A stretch of 64,000 bases of DNA from Bacillus sp. FJAT-14578 (GTDB lineage Bacteria > Bacillota > Bacilli > Bacillales > Bacillaceae_H). The stretch is taken from the NCBI RefSeq assembly GCF_000504165.1, contig NZ_AYSE01000001.1, positions 186,001-250,000 on the forward strand, given 5' to 3'. Below are positions 44,198 to 51,973 of the stretch, piece by piece. The notes beneath the pieces are model-generated. The model had not been told where the DNA came from. It did no database searches and was given only the letters and a program-made list of their open reading frames with translations. A program made the position numbers and the translations under genes. Position 1 is the stretch's first letter. Each line of letters begins with the position of its first letter.

Positions 44198-45823
44198 TTA
44201 CTGCTCGATGCTAATTCCTGTGAATGGATGTTCGTCACGATTAGCAGAGAAAGTGAAATTAGTGACATCTTTTTGATAAATCGCTGTTTTCTTAATATAT
44301 GAAATAGGAACAATGGCTCCCTGATCTTGCAGTGATGTTAAAATAGACGAGTAAAGCTGTTGACGTTCTGTTTCGTCAGTTGTTTGAGGAACCCGTGCCA
44401 TTTGTTGGAGTAATTCCTCTTTGTTCGGATAGGCTGAAATAGCCTCATTAAATCCAAATCCTTCTTTTGCAACAATGTTTATAAATGTATGCGGATCATA
44501 TGGAGCACCATAGTTACTGAAGAAATTAATATCAAAGTCATTATCTTTAAATCTTTGAACTTGAACCGCAAGCTCTACCCCAACAATATTTAATTTAACC
44601 CCAATGGCTGCCCATTCTGATTGTAGCGTTTCTGCCATTGCTTTTTGAATCGATTCTGCTGAATCGTACATCATCTCAATTTCAAGTGGCTGTCCATCTT
44701 TTTCACGAACCGTTTTCCCCTCAGGAAGTGTCCAGCCTGCTTCGTCTAATAACGCCTCTGCTTTTTCAATATCATATTCAATCGACGTAACATCAATGTC
44801 GGAAGTATAAGGCAAGTTTGTCGGTAAAATAAAATCTGCTTCTTCTTCTAGTCCAGAAGTGACTCCTTTCACCATTGCCTCTTTGTTAAATCCATAATGT
44901 AACGCTTGGCGAACACGTTCATCGGAAAGCTGTTCTCTGTTTGTATTCATAACAAGCTGCCTCGTGGCAACTGGCTCAGAAATGCTAGTCTCATAGTTTC
45001 CCGTAGATTCCAATTGTTTGAAAGCGTCTAAACTGATAACCCCTTCTCCGTAAATCAGGTCTAGTTCACCTTTTTCAAACGCAAGTACTCTCGTTTCCGC
45101 ATCAGGAATGACTTTCACTTGAATTTTTTCTACTTCTGGAAGCTCACCCCAATAATTTTCATTGCGCTTGTAAATAGCATATTCATCAGCTTTATACTCT
45201 TCCAAAATCCATGGACCTGTACCGACCGCTTCAGCGACGCCTTTTGAGGTATCACCATCTTCAGGGAATCCAGCTTCACCTAAGAAACGAACGGGTCGAA
45301 CAACGGCTAACTCCTGAATCGTTGGATAGTATGGTTCGGTTAATGTCAGTTTAAAAGTATTTTCGTCGATTACCTCCGTACCAGCTATTTTCGAAAGGAA
45401 TCCTAACCAACTATGTAATTCCATATGATTTAAAATCGTATCAAAATTCTTTTTGACAATGTCTGCATTAAAACTTGTTCCGTCAGAAAATTTCACATCT
45501 TGACGCAGATGAAATGTATATTCTTTGCCGTCTTCAGAAATTTCCCATGACTCAGCTAGATGTGGTTTTAGCTTTCCCCCATCTCCGTAGCTTACTAACG
45601 GTTCATACACCATGGACTGGGCAAATAATTGTGAAGGATTATAAACATGGGGATTCATTTCGCCCACATCCCTCGCCCAAGCGATCGTAAGCATGTTGTC
45701 ATTATCGCCCTTTGATGCTGAATCATCATCGCTGGCATTTGTACAACCAAGTAATAGCGTTGATAAAATGAAAATAAATACGGTAATTACCAAAGTATTC
45801 CGACTATTTCTTCCGTTAAACAT
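44198..45823 (-). CDS. nikA: Nickel-type ABC transporter substrate-binding lipoprotein (NikA)
   Basis: 541-residue extracellular lipoprotein with lipobox LLGC (Cys27). The body follows E. coli NikA closely: NPHVYNPSQLFAQSMVYEPLV, SEDGKEYTFHLR, GTGPWIL, NENYWGE and YGAPYDPHTF blocks. Members bind nickel as a chelate, and the related CntA binds staphylopine-metal complexes, so the true cargo may be Ni, Co, Zn or Fe with a metallophore. First gene of the operon. A Fur-like box 25-39 bases upstream argues for iron- or metal-responsive control. AGGAGGAAT precedes the ATG. Confidence 0.87.
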   Translation of the reverse strand: MFNGRNSRNTLVITVFIFILSTLLLGCTNASDDDSASKGDNDNMLTIAWARDVGEMNPHVYNPSQLFAQSMVYEPLVSYGDGGKLKPHLAESWEISEDGKEYTFHLRQDVKFSDGTSFNADIVKKNFDTILNHMELHSWLGFLSKIAGTEVIDENTFKLTLTEPYYPTIQELAVVRPVRFLGEAGFPEDGDTSKGVAEAVGTGPWILEEYKADEYAIYKRNENYWGELPEVEKIQVKVIPDAETRVLAFEKGELDLIYGEGVISLDAFKQLESTGNYETSISEPVATRQLVMNTNREQLSDERVRQALHYGFNKEAMVKGVTSGLEEEADFILPTNLPYTSDIDVTSIEYDIEKAEALLDEAGWTLPEGKTVREKDGQPLEIEMMYDSAESIQKAMAETLQSEWAAIGVKLNIVGVELAVQVQRFKDNDFDINFFSNYGAPYDPHTFINIVAKEGFGFNEAISAYPNKEELLQQMARVPQTTDETERQQLYSSILTSLQDQGAIVPISYIKKTAIYQKDVTNFTFSANRDEHPFTGISIEQ

Positions 45824-45847
45824 AGTGCTATTCCTCCTGCTTGATGG

Positions 45848-45862
45848 TGATAATCATTTTCA
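45848..45862. promoter_or_regulatory. Fur-like box upstream of nikA
   Basis: TGATAATCATTTTCA matches the Bacillus Fur 7-1-7 consensus TGATAATNATTATCA at 13 of 14 defined positions. It lies 25 bases upstream of the nikA start, overlapping the likely promoter. Zur and PerR boxes (TCGTAATNATTACGA, TTATAATNATTATAA) fit less well. Confidence 0.65.
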
Positions 45863-45974
45863 ATTGTAAGCAGAATGCACCATCTTGTCAATGTAATATT
45901 GGAAAATTTCTTTCTTAACGAAACGAATTATTATACTATCAATCTAAACAGTTCGCAAATATAACTCACTAAAT

Positions 45975-46459
45975 TTGGGTAATATAGTACTTAGCAAGGG
46001 TGACCTTGTTTATATAGACGCCCTGGATCGGATGGGTCGCAATTATGACAAGGTCATTGTAGAACGGAAACATATTACAAGAGATTTAAAAGCAGACATT
46101 ATCGTTCTAGAAAATGAATCTTTATTTGACAGCCGTAAGTTCCGTGAAATGGGGGATATGGGACGATTAATGGAAGACCAATTTTTATCGTTGCTTTCGT
46201 ATGTTGCCGATCAGGAACGCAAGAAAATTCGCCAGAGACAATCGGAAGGTATCGCGATAGCTAAATTTCAAGGAAAACACTTAGGCCGCCCCCTATGAAC
46301 CTTTCTATCTTAAGTAAAAAACAGTTACAGATACTAGATGAAAACCATTTGAACTGGAAAAAGGGAGAAATTACAGGCGTAAGGTTTATGAAAATGTTAG
46401 AACTGAAGAAAAACACATTTTATAAAATCATGATAGAAGTTATTTTTTTATTGCATTAA
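45975..46459 (+). pseudogene. Serine recombinase (resolvase/invertase) remnant
   Basis: The frame 45975-46298 encodes the middle and C-terminal part of a resolvase catalytic domain (DLVYIDALDRMGRNYD, then the long helix FLSLLSYVADQERKKIRQRQSEGI and HLGRP). The N-terminal about 50 residues with the catalytic Ser are missing. At 46295 the frame breaks; the next frame (MNLSILSKKQ, then GVRFMKMLELKKNTFYKIM) continues into the helix-turn-helix DNA-binding domain and stops at 46459. The gene is therefore both truncated and frameshifted. Confidence 0.82.
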
Positions 46460-46584
46460 AGGTTGCGAATATTGATTATTAGGAGTAATTGGTAATTCTG
46501 AAGCAATTGATATTGTTAAAAACCAATACATGAATGAAAATGTTCAAATGAAGATACACTATCTGATTATAAAATATTGATGAT

Positions 46585-46637
46585 AAAAAATGACAGGTAT
46601 GAATCTAACGAAATAGATCACACCTGTCATTTTTTTA
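46585..46637. terminator. Bidirectional rho-independent terminator
   Basis: AAAAAATGACAGGT (46585-46598) pairs with ACCTGTCATTTTTTT (46622-46636) over a large loop, just past the HAD gene stop at 46663. Confidence 0.82.
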
Positions 46638-46662
46638 TTACAAAAAGTTTTTTTAAATAACC

Positions 46663-47460
46663 CTAAATCACATATGATTCATATGATTTATGAAGATAAC
46701 GTTCTATAAACTCAGCTAATCCATCATTTTCGTGGTGTCCTGTAACAAAATCAGCTGCTGCTTTAACCTCTTCGCTAGCGTTCCCCATTGCGACACCAGT
46801 ACCGACATGACGAAGCATCTCTATATCATTAGGTCCGTCTCCAATGGCTACGACTTCATTTGGACTAATTCGAAATGCGCGAAGTAAGCTTTTTATAGCA
46901 GACCATTTGGAAACATTAGGAGCGACCATTTCAAACCCATCATTCCAATTGATGACTTCTGCTTCCTTTTTAAACAAAGCGGATAATTCAGGACTTGGTG
47001 CACCTGTTCGAACACTATATTTAAGAACATCTTGATAATTTGCCTGTCTTAAATCTCCAATATACCGTGGCGGAATTTGCCCAACTTTTGTCCAATAATC
47101 GATTTCTTCATTTGTTTCCTTACAATAAAGCCCATTTGCTGTATGGATAATAACATTACAAGGATTTTCAGCGGTCAGATGGTGGAATCGTTCTTCGTTC
47201 AGCTGAACGGTTTTCATTTGCATAGCTCTTCCTGTCTCTGCATCGTGAATAGCGGCACCATTCAAACAGATCATTGGAGTTCGTAATCCAATTTCTTTAT
47301 GGTAGGGAGCGGTTACTTCATAGTGTCGACCAGTAGCTAGAAAAACCTTGACTCCCTGATTAAGGAGCCTATAAATAGCTTCCATATTTCGGTGGGAAAT
47401 GTTGTTTGAGGCTTTTAGTAGTGTACCATCCATATCAATAAATATTGCACGCACATTCAT
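46663..47460 (-). CDS. Cof-type HAD-IIB family hydrolase
   Basis: 265-residue cytoplasmic phosphatase. Catalytic FIDMDGTLL is at about residues 7-15, FLATGR is motif II, a Lys in the NVSKWSAIKSLL region is motif III and VVAIGDGPNDIEML motif IV; the IIB cap lies between. Such enzymes dephosphorylate sugar phosphates, flavin precursors or pyridoxal phosphate; the substrate is not predictable here. GGAGGC lies upstream of the ATG. Single-gene unit with its own terminator. Confidence 0.88.
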   Translation of the reverse strand: MNVRAIFIDMDGTLLKASNNISHRNMEAIYRLLNQGVKVFLATGRHYEVTAPYHKEIGLRTPMICLNGAAIHDAETGRAMQMKTVQLNEERFHHLTAENPCNVIIHTANGLYCKETNEEIDYWTKVGQIPPRYIGDLRQANYQDVLKYSVRTGAPSPELSALFKKEAEVINWNDGFEMVAPNVSKWSAIKSLLRAFRISPNEVVAIGDGPNDIEMLRHVGTGVAMGNASEEVKAAADFVTGHHENDGLAEFIERYLHKSYESYVI

Positions 47461-48115
47461 TTATACTGCCTCCTCATTCGTTGGTAAACCAATCATATCA
47501 TCTGAATATTAAAACCTTGTAAACTCAGTGTACAGATTAAATAAAGTTTATTGGGAAGCAAGGGACGGTTCTATGCAAAAGTGAGATTGTGAAGGAATGC
47601 ACTTAAAGTAACGGGCAGGTTAGCGAAACAAGAAATAATTGGAATGGATGGAGTTCCAAAAAGAGTGTATCGTTCCTTTTAGGATATATAAATTTCAAGA
47701 TAAAGGAAGATTACTTTGAAATTTACAAAGGGTGATTTGCTTGTTGCTGTTCTGTGGGGAGGAATAGTCACCGAAATCCTTTTTAAAATCTAGCAAAATC
47801 TTAAAAAAGTTTTTTGCTCCACTTTCAGAGATAATAGTTCGTTTTTCGTACTGTTATTTCATGGCGATTTTCTTTTGAAAAACCTTTTTTGTTTGGATCT
47901 GTTAAAGAGTGTTGTTGATTTTTTTATTAAACTAATGGGGAATTTAGTTTAATTACTGGTTACACTAATAAATACCATTTAAGTTAATGTAATATCAACA
48001 AATTGGATATATAATGTAACTATTATTTTTGCGCAAATTAGAAGCTTGTAGCTTAAAAAGTTAGTTAGATTAATTACATAACAATGGCAACCCTTTAAAG
48101 AAAGGATGGTTTGTA
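47461..48115. other. AT-rich region without a convincing gene
   Basis: About 650 bases with no frame long enough for a usual protein. One 24-codon frame starts TTG at 47716 behind AAGGAAG (LKFTKGDLLVAVLWGGIVTE) and might be a tiny membrane peptide or the remnant of a larger gene. It borders the eroded accessory zone. Confidence 0.4.
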
Positions 48116-48490
48116 ATGAAGAATTCTCTAAAAGAGATGGCTGTGTCGTTTTTGCAACTGGTTGCGTCAGGGGAAGTGCGCGAAGCATACCATAGGTACA
48201 TTGGTCCGAATTTCCGCCATCATAATCCCTTTTTCCGTGGAGATGCTGACTCTCTTATGCTCGCAATGGAAGAGAACGCCACCAAGAATCCTCACAAAGT
48301 CCTTGAGATAAAACGTGTCATCGGAGAGGGTGATATGGTTGCAGTTCACTCCCATGTAAAGCAAAAGCAAGATGACCTTGGGGGAGCTGTGGTCCATATC
48401 TTCCGCTTTCATAACGATCTCATCGTCGAATTCTGGGATGTGGGTCAGCCGATACCCGAGAATTCTCCCAATGAGAATGGCGTGTTCTGA
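48116..48490 (+). CDS. SnoaL-like / nuclear transport factor 2 family protein
   Basis: 124-residue single-domain protein with the cone-shaped NTF2 fold pattern: an N-terminal helix region (FLQLVASGEVREAYHRYIGPNFRHHNPFF), an inner strand (MVAVHSHVKQ), then the conserved VHIFRFHNDLIVEFWDVGQPIP ending. The HHNPFF and FWDVGQ blocks are typical of the SnoaL-like predicted ester cyclases. Substrate unknown. AAAGGATGG precedes the ATG. Standalone gene. Confidence 0.8.
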   Translation: MKNSLKEMAVSFLQLVASGEVREAYHRYIGPNFRHHNPFFRGDADSLMLAMEENATKNPHKVLEIKRVIGEGDMVAVHSHVKQKQDDLGGAVVHIFRFHNDLIVEFWDVGQPIPENSPNENGVF

Positions 48491-48688
48491 TGTAGGATTT
48501 TGTTGTTATGCTAACGGGACGTTCGTTGAAGAAGAAACAAAAAGATAGCTGCCTAAATAGGCGACCTTTTCATTTTACCTAATGTATGATTTTGTATATA
48601 AGTGCTTACATTTGATAAAAACCTTAACAAAAAGCCAACGGGTCTTGTTAAATCTAATAATGCACCAAAAACGATTCAAGGCGAATTT

Positions 48689-48796
48689 TGTTGCAAATAA
48701 TATTGTTGCATATTTTTGTTACGTTTATTATGCAAGTTAACTAGTCTGAAAGTTTATTACCAAATCATGTAACAATAACATTCGTTTTTGTTACAA
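48689..48796. repeat. Cluster of five TTGTTRC motifs
   Basis: TTGTTGCA at 48689-48696 and 48704-48711, TTGTTACG at 48717-48724, its reverse form TGTAACAA at 48769-48776, and TTGTTACA at 48789-48796. The last two face each other as an inverted pair. The cluster lies in gene-free DNA 48491-48944 and may be a regulator binding array or chance in AT-rich sequence. Confidence 0.4.
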
Positions 48797-48858
48797 TTAG
48801 AACATGGAGAGTTTGTGAAGGATTGTACTAAAGGGTGCTTTAATTCAATAAAGATTTT

Positions 48859-48895
48859 TAAAGTCGATTCTCTAATTGAGGAATCGACTTTTTAG
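48859..48895. terminator. Rho-independent terminator
   Basis: AAAGTCGATTC pairs with GAATCGACTTT around TCTAATTGAG with a T-rich tail. It lies 50 bases past the 3' end of the LysR gene and may also end transcripts from the left. Confidence 0.78.
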
Positions 48896-48944
48896 TTTTG
48901 GGAATCAATCGGTGTCATAATTCAATAGTTTTGATACTAGCCCG

Positions 48945-49841
48945 TTAGCGAAATTTCTCTATATCACCATGTTTCTCAACCCATTCATTAATGAACTGTA
49001 TCATTTTATTGATCGAGGGTGTTTGTGTATGCTTTGCGGTATTCGTAAGAATCCCAACTTTTCTTGCAACGGGACTGCTTAACGGTCTAATGGTTAGGTT
49101 GTCTAAAATGGAATTACTTAATAGAAATTGTGGCAATAGGCTAATCCCTAAGTTATTCCGCACCATGGCAATAATGGTTTCATCACCTCTTATTTGATAG
49201 GCAATCCGCGGTTTAATTCCTTCCTTCTTTATAAGGTTATGTATCTCAAACAGTGAATCTGAATACGGAAGGATACAATCTACAGATTCTATCGCTTTTA
49301 AATTTACTACATCTAATTGAGCGAATTCATGCTGCGAACTCATGACTGCAACAATAGGGTCATCCATCAAAAAGTGAAAATTCCACTTGTTATTATGCAA
49401 AGAACCAATGGCAAAGTCGATTTGATCTTCTTCTAGCCAATGCTCTAGCTCAGATGCGTTTCCTTCATACAATTGGATCTCAATAAAAGGGTAGAGCCTT
49501 TTAAATTCACTTAATATCTTGGGCATCCAAGATGTAGCGATACTTATATAAGCACCTATTCGAATTTTCCCTGTTTCCAAACCATTAATTTCATGAACCG
49601 TTTGAGATAGTTTTTCATAGCCTTTTTCAATCTCTTTCATGGCTTTTAGAACTTTCATGCCATTCTCAGTAGGTTTTACACCGTTTTTTTGTCTTAATAG
49701 TAAGGAAAATCCGTACTCTTCTTCTAAACTGCTAATCATTTGGCTAATACTCGGTTGTGTGTAGTTTAGCATTTCCGCCGCTTTGGTTAAGCTCCCAGTC
49801 TCTACTACCTTAATATAAGTCAGGTACTTCTTTACATTCAT
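48945..49841 (-). CDS. LysR-family transcriptional regulator
   Basis: 298 residues. The winged helix covers about residues 1-60 (ETGSLTKAAEMLNYTQPSISQMISSLE), and the effector domain about 88-290 (KIRIGAYISIATSWMPKILSEF opens it). It is divergent from the GlpM-like gene, the usual position for a LysR protein and its target. A perfect 12-bp inverted repeat lies between them (49854-49911). Effector unknown. It borders pseudogenes, so the original target operon may be partly lost. Confidence 0.88.
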   Translation of the reverse strand: MNVKKYLTYIKVVETGSLTKAAEMLNYTQPSISQMISSLEEEYGFSLLLRQKNGVKPTENGMKVLKAMKEIEKGYEKLSQTVHEINGLETGKIRIGAYISIATSWMPKILSEFKRLYPFIEIQLYEGNASELEHWLEEDQIDFAIGSLHNNKWNFHFLMDDPIVAVMSSQHEFAQLDVVNLKAIESVDCILPYSDSLFEIHNLIKKEGIKPRIAYQIRGDETIIAMVRNNLGISLLPQFLLSNSILDNLTIRPLSSPVARKVGILTNTAKHTQTPSINKMIQFINEWVEKHGDIEKFR

Positions 49842-49853
49842 TAAGTACAGCTC

Positions 49854-49911
49854 CTACATATAAGTTTTTATTATACATTATATCAATTATATTTAGTTTA
49901 CTTATATGTAG
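49854..49911. promoter_or_regulatory. Perfect 12-bp inverted repeat, probable LysR operator
   Basis: CTACATATAAGT (49854-49865) and its exact complement ACTTATATGTAG (49900-49911) flank 34 bases of AT-rich DNA in the divergent lysR/GlpM-like region. Centre spacing is 46 bases, a little over four helical turns. LysR tetramers bind such separated sites. Confidence 0.6.
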
Positions 49912-49965
49912 CCAACCATTTAAAATAATTACATCTTTTAGAGCTAATGAAAAGGAGAGAATGTA

Positions 49966-50307
49966 GTGGGCTATATTTTACAGTTTGTTATAGGTGGAAC
50001 CGTTATGGTTTTAGCTTCACTTTTAAGTAAATCTAAATATCTTTTTTTGTCGGGGGTGATTACACTACTTCCAATAATGACTTTGATCAATATCAGTTTG
50101 CAAATGAAAAATATGAGTTTCATCGACTTTAGAATGACACAAAAAAATGCCGTTTTCGGTGCTTTTGGAGCCGTCATTTTAATTAGCACTATTTTTTTAT
50201 TGACTAATTGGCTCAAGCCTTTTCACGCTATAATAGGCGCTGTTGCTATTTACACTTTATATATGATTGGATGTATGTGGTTTCTTTCTCAAGAAACAAG
50301 TATTTAA
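49966..50307 (+). CDS. GlpM-family small membrane protein
   Basis: 113 residues with four hydrophobic helices and almost no loops. The opening GYILQFVIGGTVMVLASLLSKSKYLFLSGVITLLP is the GlpM/YdgC pattern, a family named after a Pseudomonas gene affecting alginate synthesis and without known activity. GTG start at 49966 behind AAAAGGAGAG. Target candidate of the divergent LysR protein. Confidence 0.75.
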   Translation: MGYILQFVIGGTVMVLASLLSKSKYLFLSGVITLLPIMTLINISLQMKNMSFIDFRMTQKNAVFGAFGAVILISTIFLLTNWLKPFHAIIGAVAIYTLYMIGCMWFLSQETSI

Positions 50308-50310
50308 TGA

Positions 50311-50421
50311 AATATTATTCTTAGCTTGACGGGCACGGCTGTAGTAAATGGAATAGGTATAATGTTGATGGATAGTGTACTTCGCCGTATACCGGATGAT
50401 AACGAGCACTTCAACAAGTGA
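50311..50421 (+). pseudogene. Unrecognised gene remnant
   Basis: A frame open for 36 codons without a normal start encodes TGTAVVNGIGIMLMDSVLRR then IPDDNEHFNK before a stop. It reads like the end of a real protein (hydrophobic helix followed by a charged tail), not random translation. It begins immediately after the GlpM-like stop. I cannot name the family. Confidence 0.35.
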
Positions 50422-50460
50422 GTTACTGTTTAAGTTCTTACTGGCGGGAAGGATGATTGG

Positions 50461-50700
50461 ATGCTTTTTGACTTAGAATCGTCTTTATTAATCCTATTGA
50501 TTATTTTGGGTTTTGTGGCTGCCTTTGTAGATTCAGTTGTAGGGGGGGTGATTACATTGCCTGCATTGTTGATGTTTATGGATTGTCAATGGCATTTTCC
50601 GGAAAAACTTTTTTTAATTCCTTTTATCGACAATAGACTTTTTCCTCGTTTTTCATATATGGACTCCCTTCTACCACAAGATGACATAAGCCCAAGCTAA
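50461..50700 (+). pseudogene. Truncated TSUP-family (TauE/SafE) transporter gene
   Basis: The first 40 residues (LLIILGFVAAFVDSVVGG then LPALLMF) match the N-terminus of the intact TSUP protein encoded at 51974-52741, with a three-residue deletion in the conserved GGGGLIALPAL stretch. After about residue 42 the sequence is unrelated and stops at 79, whereas a full protein has about 255 residues. A good ribosome-binding site (GGGAAGGATGATT) remains. It is a decayed paralogue fragment. Confidence 0.75.
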
Positions 50701-50821
50701 GTAATGGTGTTCATGATTACCTCTTGGTATATATGATATGATTTGTCTACCCTATATACCAAGAAGTTAGATTTTGACATATTTTTAAATGTCATTACTC
50801 TATTTTACACTATCAGTACAT

Positions 50822-51607
50822 TTAAACAACAACCTTACTCTCAGTGTCTATCTCCGATAGTTTTACAGGTCTTCCTTCTTTGAAAGACTTCTTGGCCGCA
50901 TGGGCTATTAACTCTGCTTGCAACCCGTCATAGCCATTGACTAAAACCTCTTTGTCATATAGTATGCAATCAACAAAATCTCTCGTTTCTTCTATATAAG
51001 CATCAAGATATCTTTCCAAGAAGAAGTATTTAGGTTTATCGGTATAAACCCCCTCATCTGTTGTTAACTCCGCTGCATTCGGGAAATCATTCTTTACCGT
51101 TGCACAACCTAGAGAACCAAATACCTCCACTCTCTGATCGTAACCGTAAACAGCCTTTCTGCTATTGTCGATGACCCCGATCGCCCCATTTTTAAACTTT
51201 AATGTAATAACCGCTGTATCTACATCTTCCAGCTCACCAAATATAGGGTCCACTAACACAGCTCCTTGTACATACACTTCTTCTACATCACTTCCTGATA
51301 AAAATCTTGCTATATCAAAATCGTGAATAGCCATATCAATGAACAGGCCGCCCGATACTTTAATATAATCCGGAGCAGGCGGGTTCGGGTCCCGGGAAGT
51401 TACTTTGACAATATGTGTCTCTCCTACCTTTCCAGCCGTGACCATTTCCTGGACTCTTTTAAAATTGTGATCGAATCTGCGGTTAAATCCGATTTGCAAT
51501 TTCACTCCTGTCTCCTCTACAACCTGAAGAGCACGCTTTGTCTGCCCAATATCGACACTAATCGGTTTTTCACAGAATATATGTTTTCCTGCTTTTGCTG
51601 CTTCCAT
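50822..51607 (-). pseudogene. Gfo/Idh/MocA oxidoreductase (inositol 2-dehydrogenase-like), 5' truncated
   Basis: 261 residues covering the C-terminal three quarters of an IolG-like enzyme: CEKPISVD with the catalytic Lys, GFNRRFDHNF, the SRDPNPPAPDY block and DMAIHDFDI with the catalytic His. About 80 N-terminal residues, including the GxGRxG NAD-binding loop, are missing. Upstream of the apparent ATG (51607) the frame reads unrelated sequence with no usable ribosome-binding site, so the break is abrupt. It would be unable to bind cofactor. No iol operon is nearby. Confidence 0.8.
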
Positions 51608-51787
51608 ATAAAAATAAAGTCTTTTCCCTAAAAAGGTTGATGATTAGAAAGAAAAGGATTAACTTTAACCATCCATTTTATGAAGATAATGCAAAATTTA
51701 AAATGACAAAAGAAATAAAACATCTTAAGTAAACATGTAACAACAAACTTCTAAATATGCATACTGCTTATAAACACAGTTAACATA

Positions 51788-51833
51788 ACAAGCGACCTCA
51801 ACAATCAAAAACTCCTTAGGCTCTAAGGAGTTC
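51788..51833. repeat. Repeated terminator-like element, copy 1
   Basis: ATAACAAGCGACCTCAACAA then TCAAAAACTCCTTAG and the pairing CTAAGGAGTT. The hairpin ACTCCTTAG/CTAAGGAGT is at 51811-51831. The leader preceding it is shared with 59098-59156 and with the minus strand near 60340-60274. It lies in the 366-base gap 51608-51973. Confidence 0.65.
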
Positions 51834-51973
51834 TTATATTTATAAGGCTTGAATTTTTTGCATCACAACCCATTTCGCCGATCATATCAAAATGAATTTT
51901 TTATGGTGAAAAGAAAACACTCATTTACACGAAAAGATTAACAGTTTCTTAACAGAGACATGATTCGTATTTA

